A stretch of 48,717 nucleotides of DNA from Clostridiales bacterium UBA1774 (GCA_002314635.1 DCGQ01000048.1:1-48717); one strand, 5' to 3'; shown: positions 22,216-31,376, counted from the first letter of the stretch. The notes: generated by a model not told the origin, from the letters alone. Translations and numbers: made by a program.

Positions 22216-23798
22216 AAACCCTGCTTCGGAAGCAGTTCTGCGAAATTTTCCGCAACTACTTCGTCAATGCCAAAACCGGTAAAACACGTTCCAAAGGCGG
22301 CACGATCCTGTTTTTTGTGGGTTATCTGGTGCTGATGTTCGGCGTGATCGGCGGCATGATGTTCGCGCTGGGCACACAGCTTTGTGAGCCGCTGCACGAG
22401 GCGGGCATGGACTGGCTGTATTTTCTGCTGTTCGGTACGCTGGCGCTGGTTCTGGGTCTGTTCGGCAGTGTGTTCAGTACCTATTCCAGCCTGTATCTGG
22501 CCAAGGACAATGATCTGCTGCTGAGTATGCCCATTCCCGTTCCCGTGCTGATGGCCTCCCGGCTGTTGGGCGTGTATCTGATGGGACTGCTTTATTCTGC
22601 CATTGTGTCCCTGCCTTCCGTACTGGTCTGTTGGATTACGCTGTCCGTATCGATCATTGAAGTGCTTTGCCAGCTGATGCAGGTGATTCTGATCTCCCTT
22701 CTGGTCTTTCTGCTGTCCTGTCTGCTGGGTTGGGTGGTTGCCCGCATCAGCACAAAGCTGAAAAACCGCAGCATCGTTTCCACCATCCTGTCGCTGGTCT
22801 TCATCGCGGCATACTATTATTGCTACGGCAAGGCGCAGCTCTGGATCAGTGATCTGGCGGTCAACGCGGCCTATTACGGGGACAAGGTTCGCTCCGGCGC
22901 ACATTTCCTGTACCTGTTCGGTCGTATCGGAATGGGCGACGGTGCTGCGCTGGGCATTTGGCTGCTGGTCACGGCGGCTGCGCTGATTCTTTGTTGGCGG
23001 ATCCTGCAGCGCAGCTTCATCGGCATCGCCACAGCCTCCGGCGAACGGGCCCGAATCAAGGACAAGGGCGGCATGAGCCGATGCCGCAGCGCATTCGGCG
23101 CTGTCCTGAACAAGGAACTGCGCCGTTTCGGTTCCAGCACTGCCTATATGCTGAACTGCGGACTGGGCACGCTGTTTCTGCCTGCGCTGGGCATTGGTCT
23201 GCTGATCAAAGGCACTGCGCTGACGGAAACGCTGAGCACAGCCTTTTCCCAGCAGCCGGACTGTGCGCCGGTGGTGGCGATGGGTCTGCTGTGTCTGGCC
23301 GGAGCCATGAACGATGCCGCTGCTCCCTCCGTTTCGCTGGAAGGCAAAAGTCTCTGGGTGCTGCAGTCCCTGCCCGTACCCGGCAAAACCGTGATGCAGG
23401 CCAAGCTTTCCCTCCATCTGGTGATCACGCTGATTCCCGCGCTGTTCTGCGCCGTCTGCATGATCATCCTTTTCCCCGGATTCCCGGTGCAGATGCTGAT
23501 TCTGACGGTGCTGTATGTGGTCTATGCTGCCTGTTTCGGGCTGGTCATGGGTATCACCATGCCCAATCTGAGCTGGACCAATGAGATCGTCCCCATCAAG
23601 CAAAGCTTCAGTGTGCTGGCTGCCATCTTCGGCAGCTTCGGCTACGGAGCCATCCTGATATTCGGTTACATGGCGGTGGGGTATCATCTGGGTGCCGGGG
23701 TTTACCTTTGGCTGTTCTGTGTGCTATCGCTGGCAGCGGATCTTCTGATCTACCGCTGGCTGATCACGAAAGGTGCGGCACGTTTCGCAGCGCTGTAA
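22209..23798 (+). CDS. ABC exporter membrane protein
   Basis: A 529-residue polytopic protein with about 12 membrane helices, starting after a basic N-terminus (LRKQFCEIFRNYF). It is the permease of the preceding ATPase and resembles the large ABC-2-type exporter proteins of Firmicutes. A cytoplasmic loop with basic residues (ERARIKDKGGMSRC) splits it into two halves. The start is the ATG overlapping the ATPase stop; a longer open frame upstream lies inside the ATPase gene. The substrate is unknown. Confidence 0.87.
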   Translation: MLKTLLRKQFCEIFRNYFVNAKTGKTRSKGGTILFFVGYLVLMFGVIGGMMFALGTQLCEPLHEAGMDWLYFLLFGTLALVLGLFGSVFSTYSSLYLAKDNDLLLSMPIPVPVLMASRLLGVYLMGLLYSAIVSLPSVLVCWITLSVSIIEVLCQLMQVILISLLVFLLSCLLGWVVARISTKLKNRSIVSTILSLVFIAAYYYCYGKAQLWISDLAVNAAYYGDKVRSGAHFLYLFGRIGMGDGAALGIWLLVTAAALILCWRILQRSFIGIATASGERARIKDKGGMSRCRSAFGAVLNKELRRFGSSTAYMLNCGLGTLFLPALGIGLLIKGTALTETLSTAFSQQPDCAPVVAMGLLCLAGAMNDAAAPSVSLEGKSLWVLQSLPVPGKTVMQAKLSLHLVITLIPALFCAVCMIILFPGFPVQMLILTVLYVVYAACFGLVMGITMPNLSWTNEIVPIKQSFSVLAAIFGSFGYGAILIFGYMAVGYHLGAGVYLWLFCVLSLAADLLIYRWLITKGAARFAAL

Positions 23799-23804
23799 AC
23801 ACAT

Positions 23805-23838
23805 TCACCGAAGCGCCCTCCCGTGCTTCGGTGATTTC
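23805..23838 (+). terminator. Terminator of the ABC exporter operon
   Basis: A perfect 10-base-pair stem TCACCGAAGC/GCTTCGGTGA (23805-23814, 23825-23834) followed by a short T-run. Further downstream, a 7-base-pair hairpin CGGTGAC/GTCACCG (23946-23965) sits just before the ribosome binding site of the next gene. Confidence 0.75.
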
Positions 23839-23978
23839 GACTATGAGAGGACAATCAGCACCTCTGCCAAGGCGCTGACTGAAAAGAGCGGTTTCATTTT
23901 GAGAAAACCGTTCCGGATTATCCCGGTATCCGGGAAATGAAAAACCGGTGACCCGGAAGTCACCGACTGAGGAGCGAA

Positions 23979-24518
23979 ATGGAATTGGATATCATCTATC
24001 GTGCCCTTACCCTTGACGATCTTTCCCCTGCTCTGCTGCGGGATTTCCGCCGACATCAGGTGGTGACAAAATGCCTCCGCCGGATTGACGGACAGTGGAA
24101 GGCTTTGGATATTCCCTTTGTGGATGACTGGGATGAAAGCAACCGTGCCCGGAAGCTGCGGGAGATCGAAGCCTGCATCCGGGGCGGTGATCTGGCGCTG
24201 GGCGCTTTGATCGGCGGCGAATTAAAAGGTCTGTCGCTGGTTCTGCGGCAGCCGCTGGGCAGCCGCGGACAGTATCGTGTGCTGGACTCCTTCCATGTAT
24301 CGGAGGAGTATCGGCGGCATGGCATCGGGCGGCAGCTGTTCCTCCGCTCTGCCGACTGGGCAAAGGCGATGGGGGGAGAAAAGCTGTATATCTCTGCCCA
24401 TTCTGCCGTGGAATCACAGGCGTTTTACCGCGCCATGGGCTGCGTGGATACCGTGGAGCCTGACCCGGCTCATGTGGCGGAGGAACCCTGCGACTGTCAG
24501 CTGGAGTATGTGCTATGA
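23979..24518 (+). CDS. GNAT family acetyltransferase
   Basis: A 179-residue GNAT protein. The acetyl-CoA motif VSEEYRRHGIGRQLFLRSADW and the late motif SAVESQAFYRAMGC are clear; the N-terminus (LLRDFRRHQVVTKCLRRIDG) is of the type seen in streptothricin-like and other drug/metabolite acetyltransferases. The substrate cannot be told. Site GAGGAG before the ATG. It is coupled by an ATGA overlap to a second, unrelated GNAT gene. Confidence 0.87.
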   Translation: MELDIIYRALTLDDLSPALLRDFRRHQVVTKCLRRIDGQWKALDIPFVDDWDESNRARKLREIEACIRGGDLALGALIGGELKGLSLVLRQPLGSRGQYRVLDSFHVSEEYRRHGIGRQLFLRSADWAKAMGGEKLYISAHSAVESQAFYRAMGCVDTVEPDPAHVAEEPCDCQLEYVL

Positions 24519-25300
24519 TGACCAATCAGGAGATGCTGGAAATTGCAATGGCGCAGTCCGCCACTGATCTAGGCTGCAGCGCAGAGGATTTCCGCCGCAG
24601 TGATCCGGTACTGATGCTGTCCAAGCCTGACCCGGCAGCGCGGCGCTATCTGAAGCTGCCTTTCTCCTGCCAGATGGCACACTACGGGCAGAATCTGGTG
24701 GCCTCCGTGTCGCCGGAATGCGCTGCCGCCGCGGAAGCCTATCTGGCGGAAACTTCAACGGCACACTGCTTTGAAACACCGGGAATTTACCGGCTCAATG
24801 ACCTGCTGCGTCCGCAGGGACAGGCGGTGTGCTTTATGGCGGAATACTGGCTGCCGGATGCCGGTAATCTGAAACTGCTGCCCTGTCCTTACCCCACCCG
24901 ACTGCTGGGGCCGGAGGACTTCCGGGCGCTATACACGCCGGAGTGGTCCAACGCGCTGTGTGAAACGCGAAAGGAGCTGGACATTCTGGGCGTGGGTGCC
25001 TATGACGGTTCCCGGCTCATTGGCCTTGCCGCCTGCTCCATGGACTGCGAGACCATGTGGCAGATCGGGATTGATGTGCTGCCGGAATACCGCAGACGCG
25101 GGATTGCCTCCGCCCTGACTGCGGCGCTGACGCAGGAGATACTGCTGCGGGATAAGGTGCCCTTCTACTGCTGTGCATGGTGCAACCTGCCTTCCGCCCG
25201 CAACGCCATCCGCAGCGGCTTCCGCCCCGTATGGGCGGAGATGACCGCAAAAAGTCTGGATTTTATCGACCGGATGAACGATCCCGCTCCCACAGCTTAA
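24515..25300 (+). CDS. GNAT family acetyltransferase with N-terminal extension
   Basis: A 261-residue protein. The first 130 residues are not recognised. The C-terminal GNAT domain has IGIDVLPEYRRRGIASALTAALTQEIL and NLPSARNAIRSGFRPVWAEM. Length and layout fit the larger GNAT group with a duplicated or degenerate N-terminal half. Its ATG overlaps the previous stop by four bases. Its last 38 bases overlap the 3' end of the convergent fusion gene on the other strand. Confidence 0.82.
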   Translation: MMTNQEMLEIAMAQSATDLGCSAEDFRRSDPVLMLSKPDPAARRYLKLPFSCQMAHYGQNLVASVSPECAAAAEAYLAETSTAHCFETPGIYRLNDLLRPQGQAVCFMAEYWLPDAGNLKLLPCPYPTRLLGPEDFRALYTPEWSNALCETRKELDILGVGAYDGSRLIGLAACSMDCETMWQIGIDVLPEYRRRGIASALTAALTQEILLRDKVPFYCCAWCNLPSARNAIRSGFRPVWAEMTAKSLDFIDRMNDPAPTA

Positions 25301-26621
25301 CCGCCTCGGCAATCAGTCTGGCGCTGCCCTCGATGCCGAAATCGGCGCTGTCCACCGCCAGATTATAGTATTTCGTATCGCCCCAGCTGCGTCCTGCAAA
25401 CTGCCGATAGTGCCGCGCCCGGCCAAGATCCACCTTCTGCACCCGGCTCAGTGCCGTTTCCTCCGAAATGGATTCCTTCGCGGCATAGCGCCCGGCCCGG
25501 TATTTCAGCGGCGCATGGATAAAAACGCGGAAGCTGTTGGGTTCATTGTACAGGATATAGTCGCCGCAGCGCCCCATGACCACGCAGCTCTCGCCTTTTG
25601 CCGCCATGCCCCGCAGAATCCGGGTCTGGGCGGCAAAAAGCTTTTCCATGGGTGGAAGGTCCTCATTATACATGGCATAACCGGCGGTGAGAAAGTCATA
25701 GATCACGCTGCCGGACATTCGCTGCTCGTGCTGTTCCACAAATTCCCGGGGCAGACCGCTTTCCGCAGCCTCCAGCGGTTCCAGTTCCTTATCATAAAAG
25801 GGAATCTCCAGCAGCTCCGCCAACCGTTTGCCGATGGCGGTACCGCCTGCGCCGAATTCCCGGCTGATGGTAATGACCAGACCGGCGGCACCCACGCCTG
25901 CAGCGGCAGTCTCCCGGGCGCTGGCCCGCTCCAGCTTGGTCTCCCGGCCTACGAACCGCAGCAGCCACGGATTGCAGAAGCGCATCATCCGTTTCATGAC
26001 GAAGCCTACCAGCAGTGCGGAAATGAAAGTGCCCTCCCGGACACCGACCAGCTTCCGGAAATACAGCAGAGACACCGTCAGCGAAGCGGCTACCATGCAG
26101 CAGTCTGTGATCATTTTGCAGCTTGCCACGGACTTACCCGTGCGTCTGGAAACTGCAATGCTCAGTCCCTCTCCCGGCGTGGGCAGGATATTGGGAGCCA
26201 GATAAAGCATGACGCCCAGCGCCACCAGCGGAATGGAGCAGCAGAGATACAGCAGCCGCACCGGATACCGCTCCGGCGCAGGCAGAAACGAGAATACCCG
26301 CATGGCCAGATTCACCAGCGTGCCGAAAATGGTGGAGGCCACAATCTGCAGCAGCATGGCAGGCTTAAAATCCCGGCGCAGCAGCAGAAGCTCCGCCAGA
26401 ATATATACGCAGTAGGTCAGCGTGGTACAGACGCCGAGACTCAGAAAGGCAATGCCCCGACTGACGCCGAAGATCTGGTAGGTCACATTGGCAAGGCAGG
26501 TCACCGGACTGACGCCCAGTGCGGAGCGGACGGAGAACACCACGCCGATGGCCATGATAAACAGGCCGCAGAGATAACAGGCAAAGCGCCGGAGCCACAG
26601 GCTTATGTCGATTTTCTTCAT
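25263..26621 (-). CDS. YczE/YitT-like membrane domain fused to a cytidylate-kinase-like domain
   Basis: A 452-residue two-domain protein. Residues 1-210 form five or six membrane helices of the YczE/YitT type (GLFIMAIGVVFSVRSALGVS, PTPGEGLSIAVSRRTG). From about residue 248 a P-loop domain of the cytidylate-kinase-like family (PF13189) begins with VITISREFGAGGTAIGKRL, followed by IPFYDKEL, GESCVVMGRCGDYIL and a basic C-terminus. Free-standing CMK2-like and YczE genes are common neighbours; here they are one chain. The start is the ATG with GAAAGGAT upstream; a longer frame lacks a site. The nucleotide substrate and the membrane domain's role are unknown. Confidence 0.85.
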   Translation of the reverse strand: MKKIDISLWLRRFACYLCGLFIMAIGVVFSVRSALGVSPVTCLANVTYQIFGVSRGIAFLSLGVCTTLTYCVYILAELLLLRRDFKPAMLLQIVASTIFGTLVNLAMRVFSFLPAPERYPVRLLYLCCSIPLVALGVMLYLAPNILPTPGEGLSIAVSRRTGKSVASCKMITDCCMVAASLTVSLLYFRKLVGVREGTFISALLVGFVMKRMMRFCNPWLLRFVGRETKLERASARETAAAGVGAAGLVITISREFGAGGTAIGKRLAELLEIPFYDKELEPLEAAESGLPREFVEQHEQRMSGSVIYDFLTAGYAMYNEDLPPMEKLFAAQTRILRGMAAKGESCVVMGRCGDYILYNEPNSFRVFIHAPLKYRAGRYAAKESISEETALSRVQKVDLGRARHYRQFAGRSWGDTKYYNLAVDSADFGIEGSARLIAEAVKLWERDRSSGR

Positions 26622-26661
26622 CTTGCAGATCCTTTCCGAACCATAACAGGGATTCCTTTTT

Positions 26662-26670
26662 ATTCTAGCA
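26662..26670 (-). promoter_or_regulatory. Extended -10 promoter of the fusion gene
   Basis: TGCTAGAAT (minus 26670-26662) is an extended -10 element about 40 bases before the start codon; no good -35 is seen. Confidence 0.5.
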
Positions 26671-26693
26671 CAGGGATAATCCTTCCGCAATGC

Positions 26694-26727
26694 GGAAAAA
26701 ACTCCATCCGGGGGATTCCGGATGGAG
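26694..26727 (-). terminator. Terminator of the diguanylate cyclase gene
   Basis: On the minus strand a 10-base-pair stem CTCCATCCGG/CCGGATGGAG (26727-26718 with 26711-26702) is followed by six U (26701-26696). Confidence 0.9.
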
Positions 26728-26734
26728 GACTGAT

Positions 26735-27862
26735 TTACAGGCTGCTGACAATCATACGGTTTCGCCCGGATTCCTTGGCGTCATACAGGTTGGCGTCGGC
26801 CATGGTGATGATCTCCGAGGTAGCCAGCTGTTTTCCCGCCGGAACCAACAGCAATCCGGCGCTGATCGTAATGCTGCAGGACTGCCCATCCAGCTTGATG
26901 TCGCTTTCCCGACGCCAGCGGATGATATCCTGACAGATGCGGATCGCCTGATCCGGATCGTGAAACAGGATCGCAAATTCTTCTCCGCCCCAGCGGCTGA
27001 CGATTCCGTTTTCTCCCACCATTCGGGACACCCCGGTGCCAACCGTTTTCAGAACAACATCACCGTTCATATGTCCGTAGGTATCATTGATATTCTTGAA
27101 GTGATCCAAATCGAAGATGGCAAAGGCGAAACCATCGGTGTTTTCCTTCCCGGTCAGCGCATTTATGTTCAGATTAAAACCGTAGCGGTTATAGAGACCG
27201 GTCAGCGCATCGTGGTTATACAGGTATTCAAATTCCTTTCGCGCTGTGACCAGCTCAGTCTGTGTGGTATGCCGCACGAACTCAAAGAACACACCCAGAG
27301 AAAAGAATGCCAGATACAGCATGGGGAAACGCAGCATGAAGGACGCAGTATAGGGGTACTGCAGCAGTGCCCTGCCCCACGGTGTCCAGAACAGGAAAAT
27401 CAGGATCAGGCACTGAATCATGGACACCAGCGCCCCGTATTTCAGCCGATACAGCAGCAGGCCGCAGGTCGGCAGCAGCACCACCCAGATGACGCTGAAT
27501 CCCTCCGGCTCTCCCATGATCGCAAACCATGTGAACATCAGAACGATCTCCGTGCTGAACAGGTATCGGGTCAGCTTTTCCGTAAATTCGCAGATCAGAC
27601 AAAGCACCACATTGATGATATTGGCTATGCCGAAAATCAGGGTGGAATACATCAGCAGCCGGAAGCCGGTGAAGATATTCACCACCGTCATGCCTGCGGA
27701 AACAAAACTGAAAATAATGTAGATACAGAAAAACTGCAGTCGGATTCGAATCGTGTCATCCGTCAGCAGCCGCTGATATCCAAGCTTTCTGCTGAGCAGG
27801 ATGGACGCCATGTTCTTCCACTGCACATGCTCCGTATTCAGTGTTTCCTGTCTGTTATCCAC
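26735..27862 (-). CDS. Membrane-bound diguanylate cyclase (GGDEF domain)
   Basis: A 375-residue protein. Five or six membrane helices lie between about residues 45 and 200, followed by a short coiled linker and a GGDEF domain (LTGLYNRYGFN, AFAIFDLDHFKNINDTYGHMNGD, and active-site RWGGEEF near residue 288). The GGEEF signature is intact, so it should make c-di-GMP from two GTP. The RxxD inhibitory site expected five residues before GGEEF is absent, so product inhibition of that kind is unlikely. The start is GTG with GGAGG six bases upstream. It has its own consensus promoter and terminator. It is a plausible source of the ligand for the three GEMM-I riboswitches of the tad locus. Confidence 0.92.
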   Translation of the reverse strand: MDNRQETLNTEHVQWKNMASILLSRKLGYQRLLTDDTIRIRLQFFCIYIIFSFVSAGMTVVNIFTGFRLLMYSTLIFGIANIINVVLCLICEFTEKLTRYLFSTEIVLMFTWFAIMGEPEGFSVIWVVLLPTCGLLLYRLKYGALVSMIQCLILIFLFWTPWGRALLQYPYTASFMLRFPMLYLAFFSLGVFFEFVRHTTQTELVTARKEFEYLYNHDALTGLYNRYGFNLNINALTGKENTDGFAFAIFDLDHFKNINDTYGHMNGDVVLKTVGTGVSRMVGENGIVSRWGGEEFAILFHDPDQAIRICQDIIRWRRESDIKLDGQSCSITISAGLLLVPAGKQLATSEIITMADANLYDAKESGRNRMIVSSL

Positions 27863-27921
27863 TGGCGGCCTCCGTCCGTTATTTCTTCCGTCCTCGACTG
27901 ATTTTTTAGCGGAACAGATTC

Positions 27922-27950
27922 ATTTTACAGACTTCCCTTCAAATTGTCAA
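27922..27950 (-). promoter_or_regulatory. Promoter of the diguanylate cyclase gene
   Basis: TTGACA (27950-27945) and TAAAAT (27927-27922) on the minus strand with 17-base spacing. Confidence 0.85.
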
Positions 27951-27971
27951 TGACTGCTTTCGTATCCTTCC

Positions 27972-28008
27972 TATACAGAAAGGCTCCGCCGCCGAAGCAG
28001 CAGAGCCT
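27972..28008 (-). terminator. Terminator of the VOC gene
   Basis: On the minus strand a 12-base-pair stem with two G-U pairs (28008-27997 with 27992-27981), UUCG tetraloop, then a short U-rich tail. Confidence 0.8.
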
Positions 28009-28031
28009 CATCATTCCGAAGCAGGAATATT

Positions 28032-28412
28032 TTACTTCGCGTATTCCACAAACTCGATTTTTTCGCCGTTGGGGCCGGTGAAGAATACGTTCTTCATGCC
28101 GGTGGGGAAGAAAGCGGGAATGGCCATGATGGGGCCGACCTCCACACCCTTTTCCTTCAGATCGGCAACGGCTTCTTCGATGTTCAGCACTTCGATGGCG
28201 AAATGATCCACAGCGCCGCCGGGAGCAGCCTTGCCTGCTGCGATGAACTCGATGACCAGACCGCCGCCCTCCACAAAGGTCAGGGGCATGGGACCCATCT
28301 TGCCCGCATACCAGGGACGGAATCCCAGCTTCTCGCAGTAGAATTTGACGCTTTCCTCCGCATTGTCGGTCATGACGCCGATATGGCAGAGACCCTTGAA
28401 CAGATAGCTCAT
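28032..28412 (-). CDS. VOC (glyoxalase-type) family protein
   Basis: A 126-residue single-chain VOC protein: HIGVMTDNAEESVKFYCEKL in the first beta-alpha unit, VIEFI, then HFAIEVLNIEEAVADLKEKG and GPNGEKIEFVEY in the second. The four metal ligands expected in glyoxalase I-like enzymes (His, Glu, His, Glu) can be placed in these segments. Likely a lactoylglutathione-lyase-like or methylmalonyl-CoA-epimerase-like enzyme; the sequence does not decide. The start is the ATG after GGAGGTAT; upstream in-frame starts were rejected. It lies 57 bases downstream of the MATE gene, probably cotranscribed. Confidence 0.85.
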   Translation of the reverse strand: MSYLFKGLCHIGVMTDNAEESVKFYCEKLGFRPWYAGKMGPMPLTFVEGGGLVIEFIAAGKAAPGGAVDHFAIEVLNIEEAVADLKEKGVEVGPIMAIPAFFPTGMKNVFFTGPNGEKIEFVEYAK

Positions 28413-28469
28413 TTGATATACCTCCACATATAAAATAGCAGCTTTGTTTTGCCGCATTGCGGCTGCTGA

Positions 28470-29855
28470 TCACCGATTATCCAGTTTCAGTGTTTCCGCA
28501 CGGCTGACCTTCTTTACCCACTTGCCGCTGCGGAGCCGGAAGATACACCAGACTGCTTTGATCACATTGTCGATTCGGATGCAGCAGTAGGTCCAGAACG
28601 CAGGCAGATGCCACACAAGACCTGCCAGCGCTCCCAGCGGAATGGAGGCCACCCACAGGAACAGGATATCCGCCACCATCAGGAAGCGGGTATCGCCGCC
28701 GCCGCGAAGAACGCCCTTGGTCATCACATTGTTGGTCGCCTGGAAGAATACAATGACCGCCTGTGCGAACATCAGCGAATAGGCAATGGTATTGGTCTCC
28801 GGCTGCATATGATAGAAATCTACCACCGGATGCCCGATCAGCAGGATAATACCGCCGGCTACGAGGCCCAGCGCCATACCCAGTGCCACAAAGGCCTCGC
28901 CCTGATGCTGGGTCTTTTCCACATTGCCTTCACCCAGCGTATTTCCGGTGACGATGGTGGCCGCCTGTGCCACGCCCTGAATGACCACGGTACTGCAGGA
29001 CTGCACCACGGCAGTGATGGCCTGTGCCGCTACGAAGTTCTCACCCAGACGGCCGAACACCATGCCGACGCAGTTGTTGCCCAGCGCCAGCAGTCCATCC
29101 GATATCAGCACGGGAATGCTGATCTTGATGTAGTCCCGGATCAGGTCTCCGCAGGACATGAACAGGTGCTTCACCCGATACCCGATCTTGGTATCCTTCA
29201 GGAAGAAGTAGCCGCCGATCACAGCAAATTCAAAGGCGCGGGAAATCAGCGTGCCCACCGCGGCGCCCTCGATCTCCATGCGGGGCATACCCAGTTTACC
29301 AAAAATAAAGACCCAGTTAAAGAAGATATTGACAAAAAACGCGCCGATGGAGGTATAAAGCGGAACCTTCATCAGTCCCACATTGCGAAGAACCAGTGTC
29401 AGCGTCAGCGTCAATCCGTGGAAGTAGTAACAAGCCACGACCCATCGCAGATAGCGCCGCCCGGCATCAATAATCCCGTCATCCGTGGTATACAGACGCA
29501 TGATGGCACGCGGCATGAAAATCGTAGCCAGCGTAAACAGGGTGCCCATCAGCAGCGTCAACCGGAGCATGATGGTGATGGTGCGGCGCAGATTGTCTCT
29601 GTCCTGCATTCCCCAGAACCGGGCGATCAGCACGCTGGCGCCCATACCCAGACCCATACAGAAAATCTGGAACACATTCACAAACTGGTTGGCCAGTGAA
29701 GAGGCGCTGAGCTGTGTTTCACCCATGCTGCCCAGCATCACCGTGTCCATCATATTGACGCCGATGGTAATCAGGCTCTGCAGCGCAATGGGGATTGCAA
29801 TGGTCATTACCTTGCGGTAAAAGCTTTTGTCCTTGACGATGAAATGAAATGCCAT
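28470..29855 (-). CDS. MATE family efflux transporter
   Basis: A 461-residue, 12-helix MATE protein made of two similar halves. Family landmarks are IPIALQSLITIGVNMMDTVMLGSMGETQLSA at the start of the first half (quoted in parts: LQSLITIGVNMMDTVMLG), GASVLIARFWG and the matching segment QAATIVTGNTLGEGN in the second half. It uses a sodium or proton gradient to export drugs or other small molecules from the cytoplasm. Its transcript starts from its own promoter and probably continues into the VOC gene. The specific substrate is unknown. Confidence 0.92.
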   Translation of the reverse strand: MAFHFIVKDKSFYRKVMTIAIPIALQSLITIGVNMMDTVMLGSMGETQLSASSLANQFVNVFQIFCMGLGMGASVLIARFWGMQDRDNLRRTITIMLRLTLLMGTLFTLATIFMPRAIMRLYTTDDGIIDAGRRYLRWVVACYYFHGLTLTLTLVLRNVGLMKVPLYTSIGAFFVNIFFNWVFIFGKLGMPRMEIEGAAVGTLISRAFEFAVIGGYFFLKDTKIGYRVKHLFMSCGDLIRDYIKISIPVLISDGLLALGNNCVGMVFGRLGENFVAAQAITAVVQSCSTVVIQGVAQAATIVTGNTLGEGNVEKTQHQGEAFVALGMALGLVAGGIILLIGHPVVDFYHMQPETNTIAYSLMFAQAVIVFFQATNNVMTKGVLRGGGDTRFLMVADILFLWVASIPLGALAGLVWHLPAFWTYCCIRIDNVIKAVWCIFRLRSGKWVKKVSRAETLKLDNR

Positions 29856-29889
29856 ATTCTGTTTCCTTCTCCTTGCATGATACCGGGAC

Positions 29890-29919
29890 AGTATACCAGA
29901 TATACTACATTCTTTGCAA
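29890..29919 (-). promoter_or_regulatory. Promoter of the MATE-VOC operon
   Basis: TTGCAA (29919-29914) and TATACT (29895-29890) on the minus strand with 18-base spacing. Confidence 0.6.
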
Positions 29920-29984
29920 TATGTTTTTATGGCAATATGCCGAAAAGCTTACATCCGCTTTGGAAAGTTCCGGCGAAAAAAACA

Positions 29985-30013
29985 TTTCCCTTTGCTCCGA
30001 AACATGATATACT
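29985..30013 (+). promoter_or_regulatory. glnA: Candidate promoter of glnA
   Basis: A good -10 TATACT (30008-30013) lies 17 bases after a poor -35 TTTCCC (29985-29990). The weak -35 may mean an activator is needed. Confidence 0.5.
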
Positions 30014-30042
30014 GCGTTATTCACTAGAAAGAGGTGTATTTA

Positions 30043-31365
30043 ATGGAAGCGAGCGAAATTCTTCGGCTGGTACAGGAACAGGAAATCAAGTTCATTCGCC
30101 TGCAGGTGACGGATATTTTCGGGCAGCTGAAAAATGTTGCCATTACTTCTTCCCAGATACAGAAGGCCATGGGAAACCAGATGATGATCGACGGCAGTTC
30201 CATTGAGGGTTTTGTCCGCATCCATGAAAGCGACCAGTATCTCTGGCCGGATCCGGACAGCTATATCCGCCTCCCGTGGAACCGGGGTCTGGGTAATACC
30301 GCCCGTCTGATCTGCGATGTGCACAATCCGGACGGGACCCCCTTTATCGGCGACCCCCGTTATGTTCTGAAACAACAGCTGAAAAGGGCCGCGGAGCTGG
30401 GTTACACCTTTAATGTCGGCCCGGAGTGTGAATTTTACCTGTTCAAGACCGATGAGAAGGGCCGTCCCACCATGGAGCCTAACGATCAGGCCGCCTATTT
30501 CGACATGGGTCCGCTGGACAACGGGGAGCGCACCCGCAGCCAGATCTGCCTGACGCTGGAGGACATGGGTTTCGAGATCGAGGCCAGCCACCACGAATGC
30601 GGCCACGGCCAGCATGAGATCGACTTCAAATACGCAGAGGCACTCCGCGCAGCGGATAACATTCTCTCCTTCAAGCTGGCGGTCAAGACCGTTGCCAGCC
30701 AGAACGGATTCCATGCCACCTTCATGCCCAAGCCCATCTTCGGTGCGGCAGGCAGCGGTATGCATATCAACATGTCTCTGTTCCGGGACGGCAAGAATGT
30801 GTTCTACGATCCCGATGCGCCCCAGCAGCTCTCCGACACGGCGCGGCACTTCATTGCCGGTCTGCTGAAGCATGTACCCGGTATGTGCGCCGTGCTGAAT
30901 CCGCTGGTCAACTCCTACAAGCGTCTGGTGCCCGGCTTTGAAGCGCCCTGCTATCTGGCGTGGAGCACCCAGAACCGCAGCGCACTGGTTCGCGTGCCTG
31001 CCGCCCGCGGCCAGAGCACCCGCGTGGAGCTTCGCAGTCCTGACCCCAGCTCCAACCCCTATCTGTGTCTGGCTCTGTGTCTCGCCGCCGGTCTGGACGG
31101 TGTGGAAAACAAGCTGGAGGCTCCCGACGAGGTGGCCGAGGATATCTACGGCATGGATCCCGTGGAACGGGAAAACCGGGGCATCTGCAATCTTCCCGGC
31201 AGCCTGAAGGAAGCCATCGTAGAATATCAGGCTGACCCGCTGATTCGGCAGACACTGGGTGAGCATGTCTACACCCAGTATCTGAACGGCAAGCGTGCCG
31301 AGTGGGAGGAATACCGCACCCGCGTCAGCGCGTGGGAAGTCCAGAAGTACATCACCGCATACTGA
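30043..31365 (+). CDS. glnA: Glutamine synthetase, type I
   Basis: A 440-residue type I glutamine synthetase that joins ammonia to glutamate with ATP and is the main route of ammonia assimilation. Family signatures present: MIDGSSIEGF, GPECEFYLF, HHECGHGQHEIDF (metal ligands), the ATP loop FMPKPIFGAAGSGMHINMSL (KPxxxxxGSGMHxH-like), NRSALVRVPAARG and VELRSPDPSSNPYLCLA. Length fits the GSI-alpha subgroup of Firmicutes, which lacks the adenylylation site and 25-residue insert and is controlled by feedback and, in some species, GlnR. The start is the ATG after AGAGGTG; a GTG three codons earlier is possible. It ends at a terminator shared with convergent rbr. Confidence 0.95.
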   Translation: MEASEILRLVQEQEIKFIRLQVTDIFGQLKNVAITSSQIQKAMGNQMMIDGSSIEGFVRIHESDQYLWPDPDSYIRLPWNRGLGNTARLICDVHNPDGTPFIGDPRYVLKQQLKRAAELGYTFNVGPECEFYLFKTDEKGRPTMEPNDQAAYFDMGPLDNGERTRSQICLTLEDMGFEIEASHHECGHGQHEIDFKYAEALRAADNILSFKLAVKTVASQNGFHATFMPKPIFGAAGSGMHINMSLFRDGKNVFYDPDAPQQLSDTARHFIAGLLKHVPGMCAVLNPLVNSYKRLVPGFEAPCYLAWSTQNRSALVRVPAARGQSTRVELRSPDPSSNPYLCLALCLAAGLDGVENKLEAPDEVAEDIYGMDPVERENRGICNLPGSLKEAIVEYQADPLIRQTLGEHVYTQYLNGKRAEWEEYRTRVSAWEVQKYITAY

Positions 31366-31376
31366 TTACAAAGAAA

